Assembly: GCF_039535115.1 (NCBI RefSeq) | Contig: NZ_BAAAWO010000001.1 | Span: forward strand, 868,001 to 932,000 | From: Paeniglutamicibacter sulfureus | GTDB lineage: Bacteria; Actinomycetota; Actinomycetes; Actinomycetales; Micrococcaceae | DNA length: 64,000 bases | Direction of reading: 5' to 3' | Shown here: positions 42,449 to 52,711 of the stretch, piece after piece | How the letters are laid out: every line of letters starts with the position of its first letter | Position numbering within the stretch: the stretch's first letter is position 1 | Program-made: the position numbers and the translations under genes | The notes under the pieces: generated by a model | What the model was told of the DNA's origin: nothing | Seen by the model: the letters and a program-made list of their open reading frames with translations, nothing else | The model's database searches: none

Positions 42449-45400
42449 TTAGGCGCTTTGTGCATCCTGGCGTTCGATGCGCTGACTGATCACCATGGAA
42501 ACGCCGTCTCCACGCATGGTGACGCCGTAGAGCGCGTCCGCCACTTCCATGGTGCGCTTTTGGTGCGTGATCACGATGAGTTGGCTGGATTCGCGCAGCT
42601 CCTCAAAGATGGTGATCAGGCGACCCAGGTTGGTGTCGTCCAGCGCGGCTTCCACTTCATCCATGACGTAGAAGGGTGACGGACGAGCCTTGAAGATCGC
42701 CACCAACAGTGCGACGGCCGTCAACGACCGCTCGCCACCGGAGAGCAAGGAAAGCCGCTTGATCTTCTTCCCGGCGGGACGGGCTTCCACTTCAATGCCG
42801 GTGGTCAGCATGTTCTCCGGATCCGTGAGGACCAAGCGCCCTTCTCCCCCGGGGAACAATCTCCCAAAGACCCGCTCGAACTGTGCCGCGGTGTCGTTGT
42901 AGGCCTCCGTGAAGGCACGCTCCACGCGCTCGTCGACGTCCTTGATGATATCGAGCAGGTCCTTGCGGCTCTTCCGCAGGTCCTCCAGTTGCGAGGTCAG
43001 GAACTTGTGCCTCTCCTCAAGCGCATCGAACTCTTCCAGCGCCAGCGGATTAACCCTGCCCAACGCAGCAAGATCCCGTTCGGCCCTTTTCAGCCTTTTT
43101 TCCTGCTCGACCCGGTCAAACGGGATTCCTTCGGGTATGGCGTTGCCCTCGTCATCCACTTCAGCGCGCAGGGCAGCCCATTTGTCGTCCTCGGCAGCGG
43201 GCTGCGGAACCGGCAGGTGCGGACCGAAGTTCTCAATGAGGTGCTCGCTGGTCAATCCGAGTTCCTCGATGGACCGGTTTTCCAGCGTCTCGATGCGCAT
43301 GCGCTGTTCCGCCCGTGCCATCTCGTCGCGGTGGACCGAATTCGTCAGCTCCGCCAACTCATGGCCCAGCTTGTCGACGCGTCCGCGCACGAGGGAAAGT
43401 TCGGCTTCCAGTTCCTCGCGCCGGGCCTGGAATTCTTCCCGCTCCCTGTCGGCCAGCTCGATCGATATGTCCATGAACGAAACGACGCGTTCGACCTTGG
43501 CCGAGACCTCGCGGGCAGCGGCGGCCTGCCTGCGGCGGATCTCGGCCCGGCGTCGCGCCTCGGCACGTGCCCGGCGTTCGGTTTCCGCCGCACGTTTCAG
43601 GGACTCGACCCGACCGCGCAGCCCGTTGGCACGCTCCTCCGCGCTGCGCAGGGCCAGACGGGCATCCAGTTCCTTTTGCCGCGCGCTTGAGGCGGCAGCC
43701 GCCAGTTCATCGCGCTGGTCGGTCTCGGGTTCATCGTCCTGCGGCGACTCCTGGGCCATGTCCAGGCGCTCGATGAGTTCGGCGAGCCTCTCCTGCTCGA
43801 CTTCCAGCTTTTCCTGGGCAACGGCAATCTGCTGTTCGAGGCGCTCGCGATCGTCCTGGCCCTGCCGGAGCAGCGATCCCAGGTGCTCCATCCGCTGGGC
43901 TACGGCAGAGATCCTCGCATCCGAATCGTGCAAACGGCTCAATGCCGTGTCTGCGGCCTCCTCGGCGGCCATGAGCCCGGCGGTAAGGTCAGCTGCCTCC
44001 AGGCGCAAGGAGCCAAGGCGTTCCTCAATCAGAGCCAGTTCTGCTTCGGTTTCGGCGATGGCCGCATTCTGTTCTATCAGCGAAGGGGCGGCAGTAGTGC
44101 CGCCACTGGCGGAACCCGCAGTGAGAATGTCTCCGGCCAGTGTCACTGCGCGGGTACCTGCATCCTGCGACAACAAATGCTTCGCCTCGGCAAGGTCCGT
44201 GGCGACCACCGTGGTTCCCAACAGGTGTGCCAACGTGCCGCGCAATGCTTCGGGTGCACTGATGACGTCCAATACATGCTTCCCCGAAGACACAGGCGAT
44301 ATGCCGTGGGCAGAGGCGTCAAGATTTCCACTGACCAGATGGACACGTCCTCCCTCTGATGCGCGCAGCCCGCCCAGGATCTCCAGGGCGTGGTCCAGTT
44401 CCTGGACGGCAATGGCTTCGGCAATCGGGCCCAAGGCGGCCGCAACGGCAATCTCATAGCCCGTCTCGACTTCCAGGTGTTCCGACAGCCGACCCAGCAG
44501 GCCTTCATGTCCGCCGGCCAGGATGTCTTCCGAGGCATCCTTGCGGACGGCACCTTCGCGCAGTGCCTCAAGCCTTCCGCGCAGGGAACCCAATTGCGTG
44601 GCAAGTTCTTGTTCAGTCCGGCGTTGGGTATCCATCTGGGCTACCAGCGCCTCGTGGCGGTCGGCAGCATGTTCGTAGGCCGTATCGAGGTCTTCCTCTC
44701 CGTCCTGGACGGATGCCGCCTGTTGCTCGAGGGCGGCAAACTCGTTGGCGGTACCCTCGCGACGCGCTGACCAGCCCTGAAGCGAATCGCGCAACCTGCC
44801 CAATTCACCTTCTGCCGCTTCGACCTTGCTGCGGGAGGCGCCCACTTGCCCGGCGAGCCGCGCAAGCCCTTCCCTGCGGTCCGCTGCCACCCGCAATTCG
44901 CTGGTCAGGCGCTGTTGTTCGGCATGTGCTGCTTTCTCGGCCTGCGATTTGGCCTCGAGGGCTTCCTCCAGCAGGTCCTGGCGCATCTCGAGGTTTTCCT
45001 CGAGTGCCTCCAGCTCTTCGCGCAGTCGCTCGGCCTGTGCTTCGAGCCGGTCTGGATCACGGCTCGGGTCGACGTCAATGCCGTCGGTTCCGAGCAGGCG
45101 GGAGCGTTCCGCTGACAGGGCACCCAGGGACCTGAAGCGTTCCCGCGTGGAGGTCAAGCCAAACCAGAGGTCCCGCGCCTTATTGAGGGCGGGGGTGGCG
45201 TGGGCGGCCGCGACTTCAAGCTTGGTGAGCTCAGCCCGGGCTTCTTCGAGCCGGGCCTGGACCACTTGCTGGGCTGCCCGCTGTGACTCTTCGTCGGCGA
45301 TGTCCTTTTCCAGTGTGCCGCGTAAGGTCACCAGGTCATCGGCCAGGAGCCTGGACTTGGCATCACGCACGTCGAACTGGACGCTCTGGGCGCGACGGGC

Positions 45401-46033
45401 GATCTTGGCCTGTTTGCCAAGGGGTGTGAGCTGGCGGCGGATCTCGCTGGTGAGGTCTTCGAGCCGGTTCAGGTTGCCCTGCATGGCGTCAAGTTTCCGT
45501 ACGGTCTTTTCCTTGCGCCGACGGTGCTTGAGCACACCGGCGGCTTCCTCGATGAAGCCCCTGCGGTCCTCGGGCGTGGCATGCAGGATTCGGTCAAGCT
45601 GTCCTTGGCCGACGATCACGTGCATTTCCCGTCCCAGGCCGGAGTCCGAGAGGAGTTCCTGGATATCCAGTAGCCTGCAGGAATTGCCGTTGATGGCGTA
45701 TTCGGAGCCTCCCGCCCTGAACAGGGTCCTGGAAATGGTGACTTCGGCGTATTCGATGGGCAGCGCACCGTCGCTGTTGTCGATCGTCAGGGAGACGTGG
45801 GCGCGGCCCAGCGGCGCGCGGCCGGAGGTGCCGGCGAAGATGACATCCTCCATCTTGCCGCCACGCAGGGTCTTGGCGCCCTGCTCCCCCATGACCCAGG
45901 CAAGTGCATCGACAACGTTTGACTTGCCCGAACCATTGGGGCCGACCACGGCGGTGACACCCGGTTCGAATTCAAAGGTCGTTGCCGAGGCAAACGACTT
46001 GAATCCGCGAACGGTGAGTGTTTTCAAATGCAC
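42449..46033 (-). CDS. smc: Chromosome segregation ATPase SMC
   Basis: A 1194-residue SMC with all parts: N-terminal head (FKSFASATTFEFEPG and the Walker A GPNGSGKSN), long coiled coil, hinge region about 500-650, second coil, and C-terminal head (LSGGERSLTAVALLVAIF signature, then VMDEVEAALDD Walker B). It condenses and aligns chromosomes with ScpAB. GTG start at 46033. The usual actinobacterial neighbour mutM is about 4.8 kb away, with three wall/hydrolase genes in between. Confidence 0.97.
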   Translation of the reverse strand: MHLKTLTVRGFKSFASATTFEFEPGVTAVVGPNGSGKSNVVDALAWVMGEQGAKTLRGGKMEDVIFAGTSGRAPLGRAHVSLTIDNSDGALPIEYAEVTISRTLFRAGGSEYAINGNSCRLLDIQELLSDSGLGREMHVIVGQGQLDRILHATPEDRRGFIEEAAGVLKHRRRKEKTVRKLDAMQGNLNRLEDLTSEIRRQLTPLGKQAKIARRAQSVQFDVRDAKSRLLADDLVTLRGTLEKDIADEESQRAAQQVVQARLEEARAELTKLEVAAAHATPALNKARDLWFGLTSTRERFRSLGALSAERSRLLGTDGIDVDPSRDPDRLEAQAERLREELEALEENLEMRQDLLEEALEAKSQAEKAAHAEQQRLTSELRVAADRREGLARLAGQVGASRSKVEAAEGELGRLRDSLQGWSARREGTANEFAALEQQAASVQDGEEDLDTAYEHAADRHEALVAQMDTQRRTEQELATQLGSLRGRLEALREGAVRKDASEDILAGGHEGLLGRLSEHLEVETGYEIAVAAALGPIAEAIAVQELDHALEILGGLRASEGGRVHLVSGNLDASAHGISPVSSGKHVLDVISAPEALRGTLAHLLGTTVVATDLAEAKHLLSQDAGTRAVTLAGDILTAGSASGGTTAAPSLIEQNAAIAETEAELALIEERLGSLRLEAADLTAGLMAAEEAADTALSRLHDSDARISAVAQRMEHLGSLLRQGQDDRERLEQQIAVAQEKLEVEQERLAELIERLDMAQESPQDDEPETDQRDELAAAASSARQKELDARLALRSAEERANGLRGRVESLKRAAETERRARAEARRRAEIRRRQAAAAREVSAKVERVVSFMDISIELADREREEFQARREELEAELSLVRGRVDKLGHELAELTNSVHRDEMARAEQRMRIETLENRSIEELGLTSEHLIENFGPHLPVPQPAAEDDKWAALRAEVDDEGNAIPEGIPFDRVEQEKRLKRAERDLAALGRVNPLALEEFDALEERHKFLTSQLEDLRKSRKDLLDIIKDVDERVERAFTEAYNDTAAQFERVFGRLFPGGEGRLVLTDPENMLTTGIEVEARPAGKKIKRLSLLSGGERSLTAVALLVAIFKARPSPFYVMDEVEAALDDTNLGRLITIFEELRESSQLIVITHQKRTMEVADALYGVTMRGDGVSMVISQRIERQDAQSA

Positions 46034-46169
46034 GTGGGAGCGTCCTGGCTAATTGGTGGCTAAAGTGGTCGGAGGGCTGCCTTCCATACTATCGAGTCAG
46101 GTTGGCTCAAGAGCGTAGGTCAAGCCCGGCATACAGGTATTTTCATCAAGAATGCTAGGAGAAGACCCT

Positions 46170-46988
46170 TTGAAGAGTCTTACGGCCATCGATTCATGGC
46201 CTTCGACACAGGCGGCTTCGGCAGTGGTTGCCGCTGACGGCGCAGTCCTGGGATCACACGGCGATGTTGGGCACCGCTTTGCACTTGCCTCGGTCACCAA
46301 GCTGCTCAGTACCTACGCATTTCTGGTCGCGGTGGAGGAGGGAGCTTTTGAGCTCGACACGCCTGCCGGCCCCGAAGGCTCCACCGTCAAGCATCTCCTG
46401 GCCCACACCTCCGGTTACGATTTTGCCGAACGCAAGGTGCGCTTTACCCCTGGTGACCGGCGCCTGTATTCGAATGCCGGCTTTGAGGTCTTGGCCGAGA
46501 CGTTGGAGAAAGCCACCGACATGAGATTCACCGACTACCTTCGCGAAGCCGTCCTGCAACCGCTCGGCATGGACTCCACGTCCCTGGACGGCAGCGCCGC
46601 AGCGGACGGCGTCTCGACCCTGGGCGATCTCATGACGTTCGCGGCCGAATTGCAGGACCCGACACTGTTGGACGTGCAAACCCACTCCCAGGCAACTCAC
46701 GTAGTTTTCCCGGAGCTTCCCGGGATCCTCCCGGGCTACGGACGGCAAAAGAACAACACCTGGGGACTGGGTTTTGAAATCCGGTCGGAGAAGTCCCCGC
46801 ACTGGACCGGCACGCTGAACTCGCCGGAAACCTACGGACACTTTGGTCAGGCTGGAACGTTCCTTTGGGTCGACCCGGTACTGGGTGCGGCCTGTGTGAC
46901 TTTGACCGACAAACCCTTTGGCCCATGGGCGGTCGAGGCATGGACGCCGTTCAACGACGAAGTAGTCAGAGAAGTCATGGGCAGCTGA
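46170..46988 (+). CDS. Serine hydrolase, class C beta-lactamase/esterase family
   Basis: A 272-residue serine hydrolase of the beta-lactamase-like superfamily. The catalytic SxxK is in ASVTKLLSTY, the second motif is YSNAG, and the third is HFGQAG in place of KTG. No signal peptide is seen, so it may be cytoplasmic. The TTG at 46170 with AGGAGA 8 bases upstream is preferred; ATG at 46152 would add six residues. It is divergent from smc and convergent with the GT2 gene at 47096. The substrate is not predictable. Confidence 0.82.
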   Translation: MKSLTAIDSWPSTQAASAVVAADGAVLGSHGDVGHRFALASVTKLLSTYAFLVAVEEGAFELDTPAGPEGSTVKHLLAHTSGYDFAERKVRFTPGDRRLYSNAGFEVLAETLEKATDMRFTDYLREAVLQPLGMDSTSLDGSAAADGVSTLGDLMTFAAELQDPTLLDVQTHSQATHVVFPELPGILPGYGRQKNNTWGLGFEIRSEKSPHWTGTLNSPETYGHFGQAGTFLWVDPVLGAACVTLTDKPFGPWAVEAWTPFNDEVVREVMGS

Positions 46989-47026
46989 AGGGTCGACAGT
47001 CGAACGGCTCCCCCGGCGACTTAACG

Positions 47027-47068
47027 GGCGGTTTCGTGAATGCGATGAAGCGTATCCACGAAACCGCC
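47027..47068. terminator. Bidirectional terminator-like hairpin
   Basis: A perfect 12-bp stem (47027-47038 with 47057-47068) around an 18-base loop, midway between the convergent serine hydrolase and GT2 genes. Confidence 0.6.
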
Positions 47069-47095
47069 AGCTGAGGACTCACCAGTGTTTTCGGT

Positions 47096-48595
47096 CTATT
47101 TCCGGAGGTCCAAGCTCAGGCTGCCGTGGACCGTGGCGTAAACGCGGATGCCCGGCAGTGGCGGCGGGAGGGCGACTCCTGCCGGACAAGTTGTCCGTGC
47201 CGGGGCTCCTTCCTGACCGGCGGCATCGCGGGCGACCGTCCAGACATCGATGATCTCTTTCCCAAAAGCCTTCAAGTCGTCAGCGCTGATCGAAACGGTG
47301 TGCAGGTTCCTACCGGAATCCACTGCCGACCCATCAACCCCTACGTCGAACGTTTTTTGCTTGGTCCCTGTACGGTTTTTCAGCACCAGGTCGGCACTGC
47401 TCAACGGCGCTAGGCTGGAGAGCCGGAAACTAACGCCATCGCCACTGGCTCTTGCTTCAACGGTCTCCATCGGACCATTGACGGACTCTCGCTTTTTGAC
47501 GGTTGCCAAGATCGCGTCGAGGTCTTGCTGGTGGATAAGCGCTGTCAGTTCCCTGTCCGCGTCGTCGAGTTTCTGCTGTGACTCCGCCGGAAGAAAACGA
47601 TCGATGAAAGCCGCATGGGATACGACCCACTGCTTTTGCACGCGGGGAGCCATCGCGAGGAACCTGGCAGGCTCATAGAACCGCAGTCCCTTTCGCCTGA
47701 ACAGGTCGAGCACGAGCAAGTCCGCGAGGTCCCTATCCTGGACGCCATCAAGCAAATTCTTCGAAATCTCGGTGAGTGAACGAACGTAGCCTGCGGGTTC
47801 TATCGGTGCACTACTGATATTCGTTCCGACTGTCCGGGTCCGAATGAAGTAGTAGTCATAGTCGGCAAGAATTGAAGTCTTGCGAGCCTTGAGATAGCAG
47901 GCAGACATGACGATTCCGTCTTCCAAACGAACTTTCTCTTCATGAAACCTGATGTTGTTCTCCAGCAACAGCGACCGTCGAACGAGTTTTTGGGGCGACA
48001 GGGAGCGCAAGATTGTGCGTAGGGGTACGTCTTCGACGGTCTTCGTGAACAGCGAAGCCTGCACTCGTCGCCCACCTACACCAATCATTTTGGGAACGAC
48101 AACATCCGAGGAATGTGCCCGGGCAAAGTCCACCATTCGACGCAATGCTTCCGGTCCAAGGTGGTCATCCGCATCGCAGAAAAAGACGAATTCGGATCGA
48201 CTGGCCTCGATGCCCACGTTTCGTGGCTTGCCTGGCCAGCCGCTGTTCTCCTGGTGTATTACTCGGAAGTTCGCATTCCTGGCTGCATACACGTCAAGAA
48301 TCTCGCCGCTGAAGTCGGTGGATCCATCGTCCACGGCGATCACGTCAAAGTCGGTTGAAGCCAAGTCTTGCGCTTCGAGGGAGTTCAGGAGTTCCGTCAG
48401 ATACGGCATCGCGTTGTAAACCGGGATGATGACCGACACCGAGCGCGGGGAGGACGCGCCGTTATCGAAATCCCCTGGCTTCTGGGCAGCAGAAAATGAC
48501 ATAGGTGACGAACTCTCCGAAACTGGACCGACTCCCGCCAGCAAACCATCCGTGCTTTTCTTTTTACCTATTCCCAATTTTGACCGCAGTCCCAT
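47096..48595 (-). CDS. Family 2 glycosyltransferase with conserved C-terminal tail, copy 2
   Basis: A 499-residue paralogue of the 33626-35077 product. GT2 motifs: IIPVYNAMPYLTELLNSLEAQD, NSGWPGKPRNVGIE, FFCDADD and LEDGIVMSACYL. The C-terminal beta-rich part ends VYATVHGSLSLDLRK, as in the other three glycosyltransferases. The ATG at 48595 has AAGGGGG 5 bases upstream; the frame extends to 48670, where a promoter-like TATATT also lies. It probably decorates a wall polymer. The same-strand GT4 gene is immediately upstream (stop to start about 240 bases). Confidence 0.85.
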   Translation of the reverse strand: MGLRSKLGIGKKKSTDGLLAGVGPVSESSSPMSFSAAQKPGDFDNGASSPRSVSVIIPVYNAMPYLTELLNSLEAQDLASTDFDVIAVDDGSTDFSGEILDVYAARNANFRVIHQENSGWPGKPRNVGIEASRSEFVFFCDADDHLGPEALRRMVDFARAHSSDVVVPKMIGVGGRRVQASLFTKTVEDVPLRTILRSLSPQKLVRRSLLLENNIRFHEEKVRLEDGIVMSACYLKARKTSILADYDYYFIRTRTVGTNISSAPIEPAGYVRSLTEISKNLLDGVQDRDLADLLVLDLFRRKGLRFYEPARFLAMAPRVQKQWVVSHAAFIDRFLPAESQQKLDDADRELTALIHQQDLDAILATVKKRESVNGPMETVEARASGDGVSFRLSSLAPLSSADLVLKNRTGTKQKTFDVGVDGSAVDSGRNLHTVSISADDLKAFGKEIIDVWTVARDAAGQEGAPARTTCPAGVALPPPLPGIRVYATVHGSLSLDLRK

Positions 48596-48674
48596 CGGGA
48601 CCCCCTTAGTTTTCAATAAGTCCCAAACATTGCCCGCCTCACAGATGAACACTGCAAAGGGAAAGTTCATAGCA

Positions 48675-48703
48675 AATATATTTTCGTCTACGTGACGTTA
48701 CCA
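48675..48703 (-). promoter_or_regulatory. Possible promoter of the GT2 gene at 47096
   Basis: On the minus strand TATATT (48675-48680) is a near-consensus -10 in an unusually AT-rich patch; TGGTAA (48698-48703) is a weak -35 at 17 bases. The start codon at 48595 would leave a leader of about 70 bases. Confidence 0.4.
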
Positions 48704-48834
48704 TCGCGTCAGCACCGATCATTCAAGCCCTGAATTCCGGCCGGTCCAAACAGCCGGGCATCAGGCGGTAACTCGCCGTCCAGACGTCGCTACACAGCGA
48801 CCAACTGGCTGCCCGAAGGCGGCGAGGACGTCGG

Positions 48835-50715
48835 CTACACGCGCTTGAGTGACAAGCTGCCATGCTGGGTCCGGTAGATGCGCCACCCAGCTACGGTCGC
48901 CGTATCCAGGTCACCAAATTCAACGCGTTTTCGCGCTGCGTTTCCGTTCGTGGTGGCAAAGACGTCCAAGATTGTTCCCGGCGCGCTATCAGCCAGGGGC
49001 AATACCCATGCTCCAGCCTGGATGGCGGCGGCGGAGACAACTTTGTTTGAATCCCGCGGCACTAGTATCAGCCCCAGATCGTCGGGCATCGCCCCATTTG
49101 GGAGGAATTCGAGGTCCCTGGTTCCTGCGGGCCGAACTTGCGAGACGATGGGGCCAATCGTCTTACCCACGATTCGGTTGGGACGGGGATCAGTGTTGAG
49201 GATCTCCATCCATCGCGTGACGAAATTTTCCTTGGTGAATCGCATCAAGGTTTTCCTGCACTCCAAGGCCATGTCGTTGCGCTTGCCGGGATTCTTCATC
49301 AAAGCGAGCACCTGTTCCGCCATCGCCCGATTTTCGCCGAAAGGCATAAGAAAGCCATTCCGATCATCATCGATGACATCCCGCGGACCGTAATTGGCGT
49401 CATAGGCGGCAACCGGCACCCCGTGGGCCATGCTTTCGAGAAGTATCAGGGGGAACCCTTCAGAAGCGGAAGTCAACAGCGTCACGAGCGCCGTGGCATA
49501 GATTTCCGATGGATTGTTCGTAAAAGGCATGAATTTGACACTGTCTTTGATGTCCAATTCATCGATTAGCTCCGCCAAGGTGTCTTCCTCGGCATCCTTG
49601 TAGCCAAAACCGAAGACCTCAAGGCGAGCCCGGGGTTCCGCGGCAGCAATATGGGCAAAGACCCGCATCGCCTCGTCGAGACGTTTCTTTGGGTGGATCC
49701 TGGCGACGAGGACGATACGGTAGGGGTCAATTTCGGTCGCGCGGTTGGATTCCTCAGGCGCAACCTGACCAATGACCTGCATGATTTCTTCATGCCCGAA
49801 TTCCTCCGCCATGTCCTTTTTCTGGGCGTCCGTCAGCAACACCAGCCGGTCCCACGCATCAAGGTTTCGCCCAGCCCGCGCCCAGTTGGGGCTGGTTCCA
49901 GAGCCGGATGCATACGGCGGTTGCAGATGGTTGCTATGGGCAGTCATGATCTTGAGAAGGTTGGCGTGGCGAATCCCCCCGACAATGTCATCCACATTTT
50001 CCCTCGGCAAATTCGGGAGATTCTCCCGGAACTCCGAGACAATGGCCGGCGCCGCATCCTTTTCAAGTTTCCGCTCGAAAGCAAATTTGTAGAGTTCTCC
50101 CATGGTCGCGAATGAACGCGGGTTTTCACCATGGAGGAAGGAGGCGCCCCATTTGGGATCACCGGGTGTCTGCCAAATTGTCAGAAAGCACGTGGAGTCG
50201 TGCCCGAAGAATCGTTGAACGGTGGGAGTGTGACTGCCCTGCTGGTACGTCAGGCGGCGTGCAAGGCAACCGAGCTCGTCCATCTCGTCACGCCGAAATC
50301 GGAACCTGGCCTCGTCAAAGTACTCGACAACTTCTATCCGGCCACCCGTGTCAAAACGCACGTATTTTTCGTAGATGCCGTCGCGGAAATACCTGTATTC
50401 CCGACCCGACCTGCCCGTGGGGAACACGGTGCTGCCGGGCCCCTCATCGAGGATGTAGGGGGTGCGTTTATCCGACGTGGACGCGTCCAATGTATACAGG
50501 ATGCTGTAAGCGGTCACTGCAGGATGCAAATGCCCTTCACGTTTGAGATCCTCGACATCCAACTGGAGCCGGGGTTGTCCTGCCAAAACCGCAATCCTGA
50601 CTTCTGGCATTGTTCCTTGGGCAGCGAGGGCGTTGGCGCGTTCACGAACCGCCTTGACGAGGCCTCCACGTTTGAGCGCAAGGGTGTTTACCAAGAAGTG
50701 CGGCGTACGAGTCAT
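48835..50715 (-). CDS. GT4 glycosyltransferase of wall polymer with conserved tail, copy 2
   Basis: A 626-residue relative of the 30220-32061 product. Donor-domain motifs: VLVARIHPKKRLDEAMRVF and the E-x7-E motif EGFPLILLE in SASEGFPLILLESMAHG, then NYGPRDVIDDDRNGFLMPFGE. The N-terminal part holds a beta-rich region, and the C-terminus ends WRIYRTQHGSLSLKRV. The start at 50715 (MTRTPHFLVN) has AGGA 9 bases upstream; TTG 50739 is the alternative. It lies between mutM and the GT2 gene on the same strand. Confidence 0.82.
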   Translation of the reverse strand: MTRTPHFLVNTLALKRGGLVKAVRERANALAAQGTMPEVRIAVLAGQPRLQLDVEDLKREGHLHPAVTAYSILYTLDASTSDKRTPYILDEGPGSTVFPTGRSGREYRYFRDGIYEKYVRFDTGGRIEVVEYFDEARFRFRRDEMDELGCLARRLTYQQGSHTPTVQRFFGHDSTCFLTIWQTPGDPKWGASFLHGENPRSFATMGELYKFAFERKLEKDAAPAIVSEFRENLPNLPRENVDDIVGGIRHANLLKIMTAHSNHLQPPYASGSGTSPNWARAGRNLDAWDRLVLLTDAQKKDMAEEFGHEEIMQVIGQVAPEESNRATEIDPYRIVLVARIHPKKRLDEAMRVFAHIAAAEPRARLEVFGFGYKDAEEDTLAELIDELDIKDSVKFMPFTNNPSEIYATALVTLLTSASEGFPLILLESMAHGVPVAAYDANYGPRDVIDDDRNGFLMPFGENRAMAEQVLALMKNPGKRNDMALECRKTLMRFTKENFVTRWMEILNTDPRPNRIVGKTIGPIVSQVRPAGTRDLEFLPNGAMPDDLGLILVPRDSNKVVSAAAIQAGAWVLPLADSAPGTILDVFATTNGNAARKRVEFGDLDTATVAGWRIYRTQHGSLSLKRV

Positions 50716-50873
50716 GTGATCAATCCTACCCAACGCCAACTGAGCATTCTCCTAGTCAGCCGGCTCCGCCAGTGGGACTCGTGTGTAGCCAGTGCGAACG
50801 CGGTCGCAGCCTCTCGCGGATCCAGACCAAGCAGGGGGAAACCTGGAATGGCATCCACGGGGTTAAAGGGGTT

Positions 50874-51791
50874 TCAGCGGGGCTTACGCTGGCACCTGGG
50901 ACAACTGTAGGAGGAGCGTCCCATGAAGGGATCACGCCTGATCACCGACAGCACGCCCTCTTCGGCACAACGCTGGCAGTCCCGGCCTTCGCGGCCATAG
51001 GCGTTCAGTGACCTGTCAAAGTAGCCGGAAGCACCGTTGACATTGACATAAAGCGCGTCGAAACTCGTTCCGCCGGCATCCAGCGCACGACCCATGACGT
51101 CCACGAGTGCCGTGTGGAGGCGTACGATGTCGGGGCGGCGGATCGTGGCAGTGGAGCGCAGACCGTGCAGCTTGGCGGCCCAAAGTGCTTCGTCCGCGTA
51201 GATGTTCCCGACACCGGAAATGACCTGCTGGTCGAGGATTGCACGCTTGATTTGCGTATTCTTCTTGCGCAGGGCATGGTAGAGGGCCTCGGGGGTCGAA
51301 GCGGGATCAAGGACATCTCGGGCTATGTGGGCCGCGGCCTCTGGAATCCACGGCGCCTCGGAACCTTGGCCTCCGGGAAATTGGTCACCGGTGGGCACAA
51401 GGGGCGAGAGAAACATGCCGCCAAAGATTCTTTGGTCAATGAACCGCAGTTGGTTTGGCTTGTTGGCCTCTGGCGACAGTTCAAGGCGCACCTTCAGGTG
51501 CTTCTCATCCGGCGCGGCGGGCTCCTCCACCAACAGCTGTCCGCTCATGCCCAGGTGGGCCACCAACGCGCTGGGCCTTGGCAATCCGTCGAGCAGCAGC
51601 CACAGGAATTTTCCGCGACGCACGGCCGCGCCAATGCTGGTTCTGGTTAGGCTCGCGGTGAAATCAGCGGGCCCTCCGAGATGTCGGCGAACGGATCGTG
51701 GATCTACGACCTGGACCGATTCGACGGTCCGGCCAACGACCCAGTCCTCCAGACCTCGCCGAACAACCTCGACTTCCGGAAGTTCAGGCAT
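50874..51791 (-). CDS. mutM: Formamidopyrimidine-DNA glycosylase MutM
   Basis: A 305-residue base-excision repair enzyme that removes 8-oxoguanine. The catalytic N-terminus [13 protein letters not shown] with P2, the lysine region [10 protein letters not shown], the H2TH region ([16 protein letters not shown]) and the C-terminal zinc finger (CQRC ... CPRC) are all present. Its ATG lies 3 bases after the rnc stop, so it is cotranscribed with rnc. Confidence 0.97.
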   Translation of the reverse strand: MPELPEVEVVRRGLEDWVVGRTVESVQVVDPRSVRRHLGGPADFTASLTRTSIGAAVRRGKFLWLLLDGLPRPSALVAHLGMSGQLLVEEPAAPDEKHLKVRLELSPEANKPNQLRFIDQRIFGGMFLSPLVPTGDQFPGGQGSEAPWIPEAAAHIARDVLDPASTPEALYHALRKKNTQIKRAILDQQVISGVGNIYADEALWAAKLHGLRSTATIRRPDIVRLHTALVDVMGRALDAGGTSFDALYVNVNGASGYFDRSLNAYGREGRDCQRCAEEGVLSVIRRDPFMGRSSYSCPRCQRKPR

Positions 51792-51794
51792 TGC

Positions 51795-52496
51795 TTAGTT
51801 GGCCTTGGCGGAGTCGTTCTGCGGAGCGACCAATTTCCAGGTCACTGCCGCTGATTCCTGCTCGGCTTCCTTCTTGGAAGGACCGGTTCCCTGTCCGTAC
51901 GGAGTGCCGCCAATATGGAGCACGGCGATGTAGGTACGTGCGTGGTCGGGGCCGGAGCCGGTGACACGGTACTCGATGGCACCGAGCTTCTTGGCTGCGG
52001 CGATTTCCTGGATAGCGGTTTTCCAGTCGGTCCCGGCGCCCAGGACGTCCACGTCCTGCAACAACGGCAGGATCAGACGCATGACCATTTGCCTGGCCAC
52101 TTCAATCCCGTGGTTCAGGAAGGTCGCACCGATGAGGGATTCCATTGTGTCGGCAAGAATGGATGACTTGTCCTTGCCATTGGTCAGGATTTCACCTTGA
52201 CCCAAAAGAATGAATTCCCCTACGCCAAGGGAACGGGCGATGCCGGCCAGGGCACGGGTACTGACAACGGCGGAACGTCGCTTGGCCAGGTCGCCTTCGG
52301 GCAGATCCGGGTAATTCTTGTAGAGGTGGTCGGTGACGGCATAGCCGAGCACGGAGTCTCCCAGGAATTCCAGACGTTCATTGGTGGGGATGCCACCATG
52401 CTCGTAGGCGTAGGAACGGTGTGTGAGGGCAAGACGAAGCGTCTCGGGGTCAATAGTGACCCCGAGACGCTCCAAAAGCTCTTCTGTTGAAGGCAT
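51795..52496 (-). CDS. rnc: Ribonuclease III
   Basis: A 233-residue double-strand-specific RNase III. The signature NERLEFLGDSVLG (E43, D47) and the DTMESLIGA motif form the active site. The C-terminal about 70 residues are a double-stranded RNA-binding domain (WKTAIQEIAAAKKLGAIEY, then GPSKKEAEQESA). Its start lies 9 bases after the rpmF stop. It is part of the DUF177-rpmF-rnc-mutM unit. Confidence 0.97.
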   Translation of the reverse strand: MPSTEELLERLGVTIDPETLRLALTHRSYAYEHGGIPTNERLEFLGDSVLGYAVTDHLYKNYPDLPEGDLAKRRSAVVSTRALAGIARSLGVGEFILLGQGEILTNGKDKSSILADTMESLIGATFLNHGIEVARQMVMRLILPLLQDVDVLGAGTDWKTAIQEIAAAKKLGAIEYRVTGSGPDHARTYIAVLHIGGTPYGQGTGPSKKEAEQESAAVTWKLVAPQNDSAKAN

Positions 52497-52505
52497 CAGA
52501 CAGAC

Positions 52506-52709
52506 TTACGCGTCTGCGACCTTGCGACCCTTGTATTCAAGGAACAGCTCGGTGCCTGCGGAATCCGTAACAACCTTTGCCTGGTGCGGCAGGCTGTAGG
52601 TGACGCGGCCATTTTCCATGGTCTTCACCAGGGTAGGCGCGGTTGCCTTCCACTGGGCGCGACGGGCGCGAGTGTTTGAGCGGGACATCTTCCTCTTCGG
52701 GACAGCCAC
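52506..52709 (-). CDS. rpmF: 50S ribosomal protein L32
   Basis: A 67-residue basic protein with the L32 N-terminus [20 protein letters not shown]. The GTG at 52709 (codon for the first M) is preferred because the family begins AVPKRKMS; the longer frame to 52796 has no homologous sequence. It starts 2 bases after the DUF177 stop, and rnc follows 9 bases after its own stop. The expected zinc-type CxxC is absent, so this is a zinc-independent L32 form. Confidence 0.95.
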   Translation of the reverse strand: MAVPKRKMSRSNTRARRAQWKATAPTLVKTMENGRVTYSLPHQAKVVTDSAGTELFLEYKGRKVADA

Positions 52710-52711
52710 GG

